Assembly (NCBI GenBank): GCA_947632555.1
Contig: CANRPU010000007.1
Location: 62,001 to 126,000 of the forward strand
DNA: 64,000 bases
DNA from: an uncultured Lachnospiraceae bacterium
Lineage (GTDB): Bacteria; Bacillota; Clostridia; Lachnospirales; Lachnospiraceae
Direction of reading: 5' to 3'
Positions 35,841 to 43,461 of the stretch are shown here, one piece after another; the first letter of the stretch is position 1, and the number at the start of each line of letters is the position of its first letter. A program made the translations under genes and the position numbers. The notes below the pieces were generated by a model that was not told the origin of the DNA, did no database searches, and saw only the letters and a program-made list of their open reading frames with translations.

Positions 35841-35854
35841 TTAGTTAAAACTAA
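35841..35854. promoter_or_regulatory. Second TTAG-N6-CTAA box, before feoB
   Basis: TTAGTTAAAACTAA is a perfect 14-base palindrome with the same TTAG-N6-CTAA spacing as the box at the operon promoter. It overlaps a weak candidate promoter (TTTACC at 35829 and TAATAA at 35852, 17 bases apart), so feoB may have its own regulated start. Confidence 0.5.
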
Positions 35855-35903
35855 TAAAAAGAAGTGAAAACAAACAAAAAGAAAAAAGGAAAAGAGGTAG
35901 AGT

Positions 35904-38102
35904 ATGTCAATGAAGATCGCATTGGCCGGTAATCCCAACAGCGGCAAAACAACATTATTTAACGCACTGACCGGCTCCAACCAGTTCGTGGGAAACTGGC
36001 CCGGCGTTACCGTGGAGAAGAAGGAGGGCAGGCTTAAGGGGAGGAAAGAGGACGTGGTCATCATGGACCTGCCCGGTATTTATTCTCTTTCTCCCTATAC
36101 ACTGGAAGAAGTGGTGGCCAGGAACTATCTGATTAACGAAAAGCCCGACGCCATCCTCAATATTGTGGACGGCACCAATATTGAAAGGAACCTGTACCTG
36201 AGCACCCAGCTGATGGAACTGGGGATCCCCGTGGTCATGGCGGTGAACATGATGGATGTGGTGGATAAGCACGGGGAAAAGATTGATATCGACAAGCTCA
36301 GCCGGAAGCTGGGCTGTGAGGTAACAGCGATCTCGGCCCTGAAAGGCACGGGTATTGAGGAGGCCGCGCGAAAAGCCATAGAAGCGGCCCAGAGGAAACA
36401 GGCGGGGCAGGCGGTACATAAGTTCGCTCCGGCGGTGGAAAGCGTGATCGCGAGCGTGGAAAAGAAGCTGGACGGCATCGTGGAAGAGGGACAAAAGAGG
36501 TTTTTCGCCATTAAGCTGTTGGAAAAGGACGATAAGATAAACCAGCAGGCAAGCGGCCTGCCCGATGTATCCCGGGAGATCCAGGCGCTGGAAGCGGATA
36601 TGGATGACGATGCGGAGAGTATCATCACCAATGAGCGGTATCTGTATATTTCTTCCGTTGTTGGGGAATGCTGTCGGAAGAACCGGAAGGAAAAGTTGAC
36701 GGTTTCCGACAAGATTGATAAGATTGTTACCAACAGGTGGCTGGCACTGCCCATTTTTGCGGTAGTGATGTTCATTGTGTACTATATCTCCGTTACCACG
36801 GTGGGCACCTGGGCTACGGACTGGGCCAACGACGGCGTGTTCGGTGACGGCTGGAGCCTGTTCGGACTGGAGATCCCCGGTGTTCCCGTACTGGTGGAGC
36901 GCGGCCTGGATGCCGTGGGCTGCGCCGGCTGGCTGAAAGGCCTGATCCTTGACGGGATCGTTGCCGGCGTGGGCGCTGTGCTGGGATTCGTGCCCCAGAT
37001 GCTGGTGCTCTTTATGTTCCTGGCATTTCTGGAGTCCTGCGGCTATATGGCCCGGGTGGCATTTATTATGGACAGGATCTTTAGGAAGTTCGGGCTGTCC
37101 GGTAAATCCTTTATCCCCATGCTGATCGGTTCGGGCTGCGGCGTCCCCGGCATTATGGCATCCCGCACGATCGAAAATGACCGGGATAGAAAAATGACGA
37201 TCATGACAACTACCTTTATTCCCTGCGGCGCGAAGCTGCCTATTATCGGCCTGATCGCGGGCGCGCTGTTCGGCGGCGCGTGGTGGGTCGCGCCCAGCGC
37301 ATATTTCATCGGCGTCGCGGCGATCATCTGTTCCGGCATTATACTGAAGAAGACCAGGATGTTCGCGGGAGAACCGGCGCCGTTTGTCATGGAGCTACCC
37401 GCGTACCATATGCCCACCGTGGGAAATGTGCTCAGGAGCATGTGGGAAAGAGGCTGGTCCTTTATCAAAAAAGCAGGGACCATTATCCTGCTCTCCACTA
37501 TTCTGGTGTGGTTTACTTCCTTCTTCGGCTGGGTGGACGGTTCCTTCCGAATGCTGGAGGAATCTGAACTGGATTCCAGTATCCTGGCGGCGATCGGAAA
37601 CGGCATCGCCTGGATCTTCACGCCTCTGGGCTGGGGTGACTGGAAATCGGCTGTAGCGGCCGTTACCGGTCTGGTGGCGAAGGAAAATGTGGTAGGCACC
37701 TTCGGGATCCTGTATCCGGACTGGACGGCGGGCCTGGAAGAGCTGGGAGATAACGGGGAAGCTATCTGGATGACGCTGGCAGGCAGCATGACCGCACTGG
37801 CGGGCTATTCCTTTATGGTATTCAATCTCCTATGCGCCCCCTGCTTCGCGGCTATGGGCGCCATCAAGCGGGAGATGAACAACGCCAGATGGTTCTGGTT
37901 CGCTATCGGTTATCAATGCGTTTTCGCTTATGTCGTGGCGCTCTGCATATACCAGATCGGGAACCTGATCGCCACCGGCAGTTTCGGGATCGGCACCGTG
38001 GCGGCGTTTATATTGATACTGGGATTTATCTGGCTTCTGGTAAGGCCGTATAAAGAAAGCGCGACGTTAAAAGTGAGCGGGAGGTTAGCCAAGGCAAAGT
38101 AA
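35904..38102 (+). CDS. feoB: Ferrous iron transporter FeoB
   Basis: Membrane Fe(II) importer with an N-terminal G domain. G1 is GNPNSGKTT (residues 9-17), followed by the FVGNWPGVTVE switch, DLPG (G3) and NMMD (G4). The helical GDI-like domain follows, then the membrane part with two Gate motifs, including FIPMLIGSGCGVPGIMASRT and TTTFIPCGAKLPI. The 732-residue length is typical. AAAGAGGTAGAG precedes the ATG. It is expected to import iron under anaerobic, iron-poor conditions. Confidence 0.97.
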   Translation: MSMKIALAGNPNSGKTTLFNALTGSNQFVGNWPGVTVEKKEGRLKGRKEDVVIMDLPGIYSLSPYTLEEVVARNYLINEKPDAILNIVDGTNIERNLYLSTQLMELGIPVVMAVNMMDVVDKHGEKIDIDKLSRKLGCEVTAISALKGTGIEEAARKAIEAAQRKQAGQAVHKFAPAVESVIASVEKKLDGIVEEGQKRFFAIKLLEKDDKINQQASGLPDVSREIQALEADMDDDAESIITNERYLYISSVVGECCRKNRKEKLTVSDKIDKIVTNRWLALPIFAVVMFIVYYISVTTVGTWATDWANDGVFGDGWSLFGLEIPGVPVLVERGLDAVGCAGWLKGLILDGIVAGVGAVLGFVPQMLVLFMFLAFLESCGYMARVAFIMDRIFRKFGLSGKSFIPMLIGSGCGVPGIMASRTIENDRDRKMTIMTTTFIPCGAKLPIIGLIAGALFGGAWWVAPSAYFIGVAAIICSGIILKKTRMFAGEPAPFVMELPAYHMPTVGNVLRSMWERGWSFIKKAGTIILLSTILVWFTSFFGWVDGSFRMLEESELDSSILAAIGNGIAWIFTPLGWGDWKSAVAAVTGLVAKENVVGTFGILYPDWTAGLEELGDNGEAIWMTLAGSMTALAGYSFMVFNLLCAPCFAAMGAIKREMNNARWFWFAIGYQCVFAYVVALCIYQIGNLIATGSFGIGTVAAFILILGFIWLLVRPYKESATLKVSGRLAKAK

Positions 38103-38133
38103 ATTTGCCTGGTAAAATAAAAGGAGGGGTACT

Positions 38134-38274
38134 ATGGGAACAGTGATCGTGCTGGCTGCTTTGGCCGGGATCGTGGTTCTGGTGATCAGGAGCATGATAC
38201 GGGACAAAAAGAAGGGGAAGTCCCTGCAGTGCGGTGGCGATTGCGGCCACTGCGGAGGGCACTGCGGAAATTAA
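38134..38274 (+). CDS. FeoB-associated Cys-rich membrane protein
   Basis: The 46-residue peptide starts at ATG 38134 behind AAAGGAGGGG. One N-terminal membrane helix (VIVLAALAGIVVLVI) leads to a basic stretch (RDKKKGK) and a Cys/His tail, CGGDCGHCGGHCGN. This architecture and the position right after feoB match the FeoB-associated Cys-rich family, which may deliver or sense iron or stabilise FeoB. It closes the feo operon. Confidence 0.92.
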   Translation: MGTVIVLAALAGIVVLVIRSMIRDKKKGKSLQCGGDCGHCGGHCGN

Positions 38275-38278
38275 CTGT

Positions 38279-38307
38279 TTGTATAGAAAAGAAATCTGTG
38301 ATATGCT
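38279..38307 (+). promoter_or_regulatory. Possible promoter of the spermidine-synthase-like gene
   Basis: TTGTAT at 38279-38284 and TATGCT at 38302-38307 are 17 bases apart, with an extended TG-A just before the -10. It begins five bases after the preceding gene. Confidence 0.5.
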
Positions 38308-38352
38308 GATAGAAAAGCGGCCCGCGCGGCCAAAGGGAAAGGAATCTATCAG

Positions 38353-39972
38353 ATGAACGGGAGAAAAATATTAAAAAATAAATATTACCTCTACCTGACG
38401 GAATTCTTCGCGGGAATGTCCGTTATGGCGGTAGAACTGGGCGCCAGCAGATTACTGGCGCCCTACTTTAGTTCTTCCCAGATCGTGTGGACGATCATTA
38501 TCGGCACGATCATGATCGCTATGGCGCTGGGAAATGTCTGGGGCGGAAAAAGCGCGGACAGGAACCCGGATCCGGACAAGCTTTATGGAAGGATCCTGAT
38601 TTCCGCGGTATGGATAGCGGCCATACCTTTTCTGGGGAAATATATCATTCTGGGGATATCCGGCCTCCTGATCCTGACAGTGAACCAGAATTTTTTGATC
38701 TGGGCCGCGTTTCTGGCCTGTATGGTCATCTTTGTGTTTCCCCTGTTTTTACTGGGAACGGTGACGCCTTCCCTGGTAAAATACACGGTGGACAGTCTGG
38801 ATGACAGCGGAAGGATCGTAGGGACCTTGGGCGCGTTTAATACCATAGGCAGCATTATCGGCACCTTTGTGCCTACTTTTGTGACCATTCCCGCGGTGGG
38901 AACGGCCATCACCTTTCTGCTCTTTGCCGGTATCCTTTTGGCGCTGGGACTGGTGTATTTTATCAGCGCCGGTTTCGGCTCTTCCAAAAAGAAAAGGGCG
39001 CTCTGCGCGGGAAGCCTGCTCTGCTATCTGCTCTGCTTCGGCCTGGGCGCGGGAAGCCGGTTCGCGTTCTGGGAGAACGGGCTGCTGTTTGAGGGAGAGT
39101 CCATTTATAATTATCTGCAGGTGAAGGACGAGGGGGACAGAGTGATCCTGTCCACCAACGTGCTCTTCGGCGTACAGTCCATTCTGATGAAGGAAGATTC
39201 CCTGACGGGGATGTATTATGATTACGCGCTGGCGGCGCCGGTAATGGGCGGCCTTGCCGAAAAGGACGGGGGGGCGAGCGTTCTGGTGCTGGGCATGGGA
39301 ACGGGAACCTTCGCCGGACAGTGCCGGCGGTATTTCGGGGACGTGACGGTGGAGGGCGTGGAAATAGACCGGAAGATTACGGATCTGGCGGAACGCTACT
39401 TCGCGCTTCCTGAGGATATTGAGGTGGTGACGTATGACGGCCGGGCCTATTTAAACGCCGTTAAAGAAAAATACGATGTGATCATGGTGGACGCCTATCA
39501 GGATATTACCATTCCCTTTCAGATGTCCTCCGTGGAATTTTTTACCCTGGTAAAGGAACATTTAAAAGAAGACGGCGTCATGGTGGTGAACATGAACATG
39601 CATACGGAAAAAGAAGGAAATATCAACCAGTATTTGTCGGATACCATCGCGGAGGTGTTTCCCCATGTGTATACGGTGAATGTGCCTGCTACCACCAATC
39701 GGGAGCTTTTCGCGTTCACGGAGGATTCCCTGCTGGAAACCTTCCCGGAGCGGGTGGAAGCGCTTCAGGATGAAGAACTGCGGGCGCTGATGGCCAGAGC
39801 GGAAGAGAACATGATCCCTTATGAAGCGGGGGGATACCTGCTCACCGATGACAAGGCTCCGGTAGAACTTCTGGGGATGCGGGTCATTGACGAGCTGATA
39901 TCCGATGAGATCGGCTACTATAAAAATATCTTTAAAGAGCAGGGGATCAGCGGACTGCTGCAATCCTATTAG
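38353..39972 (+). CDS. Fused membrane/spermidine-synthase-like protein
   Basis: Residues 1-235 form seven or eight membrane helices (FAGMSVMAVELGASRLLAPYFSSSQIVWT and others). The C-terminal part is a Rossmann methyltransferase-like domain of the spermidine synthase group, with VLVLGMGTGTFAGQC, EGVEIDRKI and YDVIMVDAYQDI. These fused MFS/spermidine synthase proteins are widespread, but aminopropyl transfer has not generally been shown for them. The two catalytic aspartates of true spermidine synthases are only partly matched (DAYQD). AAAGGGAAAGG precedes the ATG. The role in polyamine metabolism is uncertain. Confidence 0.85.
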   Translation: MNGRKILKNKYYLYLTEFFAGMSVMAVELGASRLLAPYFSSSQIVWTIIIGTIMIAMALGNVWGGKSADRNPDPDKLYGRILISAVWIAAIPFLGKYIILGISGLLILTVNQNFLIWAAFLACMVIFVFPLFLLGTVTPSLVKYTVDSLDDSGRIVGTLGAFNTIGSIIGTFVPTFVTIPAVGTAITFLLFAGILLALGLVYFISAGFGSSKKKRALCAGSLLCYLLCFGLGAGSRFAFWENGLLFEGESIYNYLQVKDEGDRVILSTNVLFGVQSILMKEDSLTGMYYDYALAAPVMGGLAEKDGGASVLVLGMGTGTFAGQCRRYFGDVTVEGVEIDRKITDLAERYFALPEDIEVVTYDGRAYLNAVKEKYDVIMVDAYQDITIPFQMSSVEFFTLVKEHLKEDGVMVVNMNMHTEKEGNINQYLSDTIAEVFPHVYTVNVPATTNRELFAFTEDSLLETFPERVEALQDEELRALMARAEENMIPYEAGGYLLTDDKAPVELLGMRVIDELISDEIGYYKNIFKEQGISGLLQSY

Positions 39973-40069
39973 TGGGCTGCCAGAGTAATTTTTTCTTTAT
40001 ATGCTTTAAATAATTCTTTTTAAATTCCCCGCCGTAAAATATTCCAAAAAGTCAACTGCCATCATGGGG

Positions 40070-40100
40070 TATGTCAAGTATGCGTATTGCTCTTGACATA
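40070..40100. terminator. Inverted repeat, terminator-like, overlapping the MarR promoter
   Basis: TATGTCAAG (40070-40078) and CTTGACATA (40092-40100) are perfect 9-base arms with a 13-base loop, followed by TCTATTTTTG. It could end the upstream gene, and its 3' arm contains the TTGACA -35 of the next promoter. An operator role is equally possible. Confidence 0.45.
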
Positions 40101-40121
40101 TCTATTTTTGAGATTTATAAT
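40093..40121 (+). promoter_or_regulatory. Perfect-consensus sigma-A promoter of the MarR/ABC operon
   Basis: TTGACA at 40093-40098 and TATAAT at 40116-40121 are 17 bases apart, a full consensus promoter. Such a strong promoter usually needs repression, which the palindrome at 40131-40142 could provide. Confidence 0.85.
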
Positions 40122-40130
40122 TTTGAATAG

Positions 40131-40142
40131 TTCAAATTTGAA
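40131..40142. promoter_or_regulatory. Candidate MarR operator
   Basis: TTCAAATTTGAA is a perfect 12-base palindrome at the predicted transcription start. Overlapping it, TTGAA-TAG-TTCAA at 40123-40135 gives a third half-site. MarR-family repressors bind such AT-rich palindromes at their own promoters. Confidence 0.6.
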
Positions 40143-40149
40143 ATACTTA

Positions 40150-40185
40150 TAACGGTTCAGTACCTTCACCTGTTCTGAGCCGTTA
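40150..40185 (+). terminator. Leader hairpin, terminator- or attenuator-like
   Basis: TAACGGTTCAG (40150-40160) pairs with CTGAGCCGTTA (40175-40185) with one G-U pair and a 14-base loop, followed by CAATAATTTT. It lies between the promoter and the MarR start, so it would sit in the mRNA leader and may attenuate the operon. It stops short of a clean T run. Confidence 0.4.
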
Positions 40186-40216
40186 CAATAATTTTACGCA
40201 GGGAGGAGATGGGTGC

Positions 40217-40669
40217 GTGGAAAGGAAAAGCAATATCGCCATATTCCACCATATCACAAGGGCGTACGAGCATTACTGCAGGCCGCTCTGCCGTGAGCTT
40301 AACATGCCGCAGATGGCGTTTGACATTCTGATGTTCCTGGCGAATAACCCGGAATCGTGTACGGCAAAGGATATCAGCCACGGCAGGGGTTACCGGGAAA
40401 ATATTCTGTCGATCAATATCAACAAGCTGGTGAGCGAGGGGTATCTGGAGCGTGCTTCGGTAGAAGGTGACAGGCGGAAGGTTCGGCTTGTCTGTACGAA
40501 GAAAGCGCAGCCGATCATCGAACGCGGGAAAAAGGCGCTGGAAGAATTTAACCGTCTGATGAAAGAGGGCCTGTCCACAGAGGATATGGAGGTCTGCCAG
40601 CGGTGCCTGGAGATTGTGGGCAAAAACGCGGAGCGCATTGAAAAAATGGAAAGAACCGGGGAGGAGTGA
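40217..40669 (+). CDS. MarR family transcriptional regulator
   Basis: The 150-residue winged-helix repressor has a helical dimerisation part around FHHITRAYEHYCRPLCRELNM, the recognition region TAKDISHGRGYRENILSININKLVSEGYLERASVEGDRRKVRLVCT and a closing helix. The wing motif DRRKVRL is the family signature. The start is GTG 40217 with GGGAGGAG eight bases upstream. It heads the exporter operon and likely represses it until a drug or phenolic ligand binds. The next gene overlaps in its leader region. Confidence 0.92.
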   Translation: MERKSNIAIFHHITRAYEHYCRPLCRELNMPQMAFDILMFLANNPESCTAKDISHGRGYRENILSININKLVSEGYLERASVEGDRRKVRLVCTKKAQPIIERGKKALEEFNRLMKEGLSTEDMEVCQRCLEIVGKNAERIEKMERTGEE

Positions 40670-40674
40670 AAACC

Positions 40675-41295
40675 ATGAGATATCGTTATGTTGCCATTGA
40701 GCGTGAATACGGCAGCGCGGGAACGGAGATTGCGGAAAGGCTGTCGAAATTAAGCGGCATACCAAGCTACGGCATCGAGGTTTTGGAGCGGGTGTCGAAA
40801 AATCTGAACATCGACGTGGCAAAAATCGAGCAGTATGAGGAAAAAGCGACCAACAGCTTTTTGTATTCCCTCTATCTGATGGGCCGGGCGAACGGCGGGC
40901 AGGACGGGCAGCTCTCAAACGAGGGTCAGATCTATCTGGAAGAACAGTGCGTGATCGGGGAACTCGCCTCGCAGGGCCCGGCGATATTTGTCGGCAGATG
41001 CGCGGTAAACGCGCTTGCGGAGAACGCGGACGTTTTACAGGTGTTCATAAGGGCGGATAAGGAGCTGCGGAAGGAGCGCGCCATAAAGCATTACGGGGTG
41101 AACCCGCACGAGGCGGAAGCGGTCGTGCATAAATTTGACCGGAAGCGCAGTAACTATTATGTGACGAACACGGGCAGGCCGTGGCGGGAACTGTCCAACT
41201 ATCATCTGGTTTTGGACAGCGGGAAGCTGGGGGTCGAGGCCTGCGCGGATATTCTCTGGAAGATGTTAAAAGATCAGGCGGAGGAACAGCGATGA
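40675..41295 (+). CDS. Cytidylate-kinase-like protein
   Basis: P-loop kinase-like protein of the AAA_26/cytidylate-kinase-like family: IEREYGSAGTEIAERLSKLSGIPSYG takes the place of the usual GxxGSGKS loop, and FVGRCAVNALAENADVLQVFIRADKELRKERAIKHYG resembles the CMP-kinase LID region. ATG 40675 is chosen (GAGGAG eight bases before) over GTG 40666. Members of this family are often found beside MarR regulators and ABC exporters in gut Bacillota, but the substrate is unknown. Its TGA overlaps the exporter start (ATGA). Confidence 0.8.
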   Translation: MRYRYVAIEREYGSAGTEIAERLSKLSGIPSYGIEVLERVSKNLNIDVAKIEQYEEKATNSFLYSLYLMGRANGGQDGQLSNEGQIYLEEQCVIGELASQGPAIFVGRCAVNALAENADVLQVFIRADKELRKERAIKHYGVNPHEAEAVVHKFDRKRSNYYVTNTGRPWRELSNYHLVLDSGKLGVEACADILWKMLKDQAEEQR

Positions 41296-43460
41296 AGCAT
41301 ATATTTCAATTTCTGACAAAAGCGAAAGCGCAGGTGGCGTTTATCATCGTTTTACTCATCATACAGGCGTACTGCGATCTGGCGCTGCCGACCTACACCA
41401 GCGATCTGCTGAACGTCGGGTTACAGCAAAACGGAATCGAGGATGCCGTGCCGGAAACCATCCGCCAGGAGAGCCTGGAAACGCTGGAGCTTTTTTTGGA
41501 TGACGCGCAGATCCAAACGCTGGAAGCCGCATATGGAAAAGCGGACGCAAATGGCGTGCGCGCGCTTGACGAACTGACGGAGGACGAGCGGGAAAAATTA
41601 AACGATCTTCTCCGCCTGCCGGAGAGCGTGGCGTTTCAGCTGGAAAACAGTCCAGAGGGGCAGGAAAGCCTGCGTCTGATCAAGGAAGTCATAGCGGCGG
41701 GCATGATGACAAAAGAGGATCTGAAAAAGCAGATGGGTGACAAAATCTCGGAAATGGACGCGTCCGCCGAGCTGATGATGGACCAGGTCGCGGTTGCCTA
41801 TGTGTCCGCGGAGTATGAAGCGCAGGAAAAAGATTTAAACGACATCCGAAACGCCTATTTATTTAAGGTGGGCGCGAAAATGCTGCTGATGGCGCTGGGC
41901 ATGGCGGCGGTCGCTGTCATGACGGGCTATATCGCGTCAAAGGTATCGGCGGGAATCGGGCGCGATCTCCGTGAGCGGCTCTACACAAAGGTCATGGGAT
42001 TTACGAACGCGGAGATTGAAAAATTTTCCACCGCGTCACTGATCACGCGCTGTACGAACGATATCCAGCAGGTGCAGATGCTGACGGTCATGCTCCTTCG
42101 CATGGTAACCTATGCGCCGATCCTGGCGGTCGCGGGCGTGATCAAGGTGATCCAGACCGGTTCCCAGATGAGCTGGATCATCGTCGTGGCGGTGATCGCG
42201 CTGGCCTTGTGCATTGCGGTGCTTTTTGTCATCTCGTACCCGAAATTTAAGATCATGCAAAGCCTTGTGGACCGGCTGAATCTGGTATCCAGAGAGCTTC
42301 TGACCGGCGTTATGCCGATCCGCGCGTTCGGGCGGCAGGATTATGAGGAAAAACGGTTTGCGCGGGCAAATACCGACCTCTTTAAGACGCAGCTTTTTAC
42401 GAACCGCACCATGACTTTTATGATGCCGGTTATGATGCTGATCATGAACGGCGTTTCCGTACTGATCGTTTGGGTCGGAGCGCGGGGCGTGGATACGGGA
42501 GCCGTACAGGTGGGTGATCTGACGGCGTTTATCACATATTCTATGGTCATCATCATGTCGTTTTTGATGCTTTCCATGATCTCCATCATGCTGCCCCGCG
42601 CGGGCATCGCGGCCGACCGGATCGCGGAAGTGCTGGAAACGCCGATCTCCTTAACCGATGCCGCGCGGATACGGGATAACGAATTGGAAAACGGAAAAGG
42701 CGTATTGACTTTTTCCGACGTTTCCTTTTCCTATCCGGGCGCGCAGTCACCGGTGCTGGAGCATATTTCCTTTACGGCGGAGCCGGGAAAAACGACCGCG
42801 ATCATCGGCTCGACCGGCTGCGGAAAGTCTACGCTGATCCATTTGATTCCGCGTTTTTACGACGTTACGGAGGGCAGCATTTCCATTGACGGAGTGGATA
42901 TCCGAGAGATCAGCCAGAAGGCGCTCCGTGACAGGATCGGGTATGTGCCGCAAAAGGGCGTGCTGTTTTCCGGCACGGTGGAGAGCAATCTCAAGTACGG
43001 CGGAGAGCAGATTACGGACAGCGAAATGAAGCTCGCTGCCCGGATCGCGCAGGCAACGGAATTTATTGAATCCAAGGAAGCGGGCTATCAGTCCCCGATT
43101 GCGCAGAACGGCTCCAATGTGTCGGGCGGCCAGAGGCAGCGGCTTTCCATTGCGAGAGCCATCGCAAAGAGGCCGCGGATTTTTCTTTTTGATGACTCGT
43201 TTTCCGCCCTGGACTATAAGACGGACGCCAATCTGCGTGCGGAGCTTGCAAAGCATACGAAAAACGCGACGGTCATTATCGTCGCGCAGCGGATTTCCAC
43301 CATTATGTACGCCGAGCAGATCCTCGTGATGGAGGAGGGCCGCATCGTGGGCAGGGGAACGCACAGGGAGCTGCTTAAAAATTGTGAAACGTATCTGGAA
43401 ATTGCGAGAGGGCAGCTTTCGGAGGAGGAAATCCAGAGCGCGCTGAAAGGAGGAAACTGA
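41292..43460 (+). CDS. ABC exporter, fused permease/ATPase (first half-transporter)
   Basis: The start is ATG 41292, overlapping the preceding stop (ATGA), with GGAGGAAC upstream; an open frame from 41181 is an extension without a ribosome site. The membrane domain has an unusual insert of about 150 residues between helix 1 and helix 2, rich in Glu, Asp and Leu. The ATPase has Walker A GSTGCGKST, signature VSGGQRQRLSIARA and Walker B IFLFDDSFSALD. The catalytic glutamate after Walker B is serine (DDSFSALD), so this half is the degenerate site of a heterodimer, as in BmrC-type exporters. The partner is encoded next. Confidence 0.92.
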   Translation: MKHIFQFLTKAKAQVAFIIVLLIIQAYCDLALPTYTSDLLNVGLQQNGIEDAVPETIRQESLETLELFLDDAQIQTLEAAYGKADANGVRALDELTEDEREKLNDLLRLPESVAFQLENSPEGQESLRLIKEVIAAGMMTKEDLKKQMGDKISEMDASAELMMDQVAVAYVSAEYEAQEKDLNDIRNAYLFKVGAKMLLMALGMAAVAVMTGYIASKVSAGIGRDLRERLYTKVMGFTNAEIEKFSTASLITRCTNDIQQVQMLTVMLLRMVTYAPILAVAGVIKVIQTGSQMSWIIVVAVIALALCIAVLFVISYPKFKIMQSLVDRLNLVSRELLTGVMPIRAFGRQDYEEKRFARANTDLFKTQLFTNRTMTFMMPVMMLIMNGVSVLIVWVGARGVDTGAVQVGDLTAFITYSMVIIMSFLMLSMISIMLPRAGIAADRIAEVLETPISLTDAARIRDNELENGKGVLTFSDVSFSYPGAQSPVLEHISFTAEPGKTTAIIGSTGCGKSTLIHLIPRFYDVTEGSISIDGVDIREISQKALRDRIGYVPQKGVLFSGTVESNLKYGGEQITDSEMKLAARIAQATEFIESKEAGYQSPIAQNGSNVSGGQRQRLSIARAIAKRPRIFLFDDSFSALDYKTDANLRAELAKHTKNATVIIVAQRISTIMYAEQILVMEEGRIVGRGTHRELLKNCETYLEIARGQLSEEEIQSALKGGN

Positions 43461-43461
43461 T

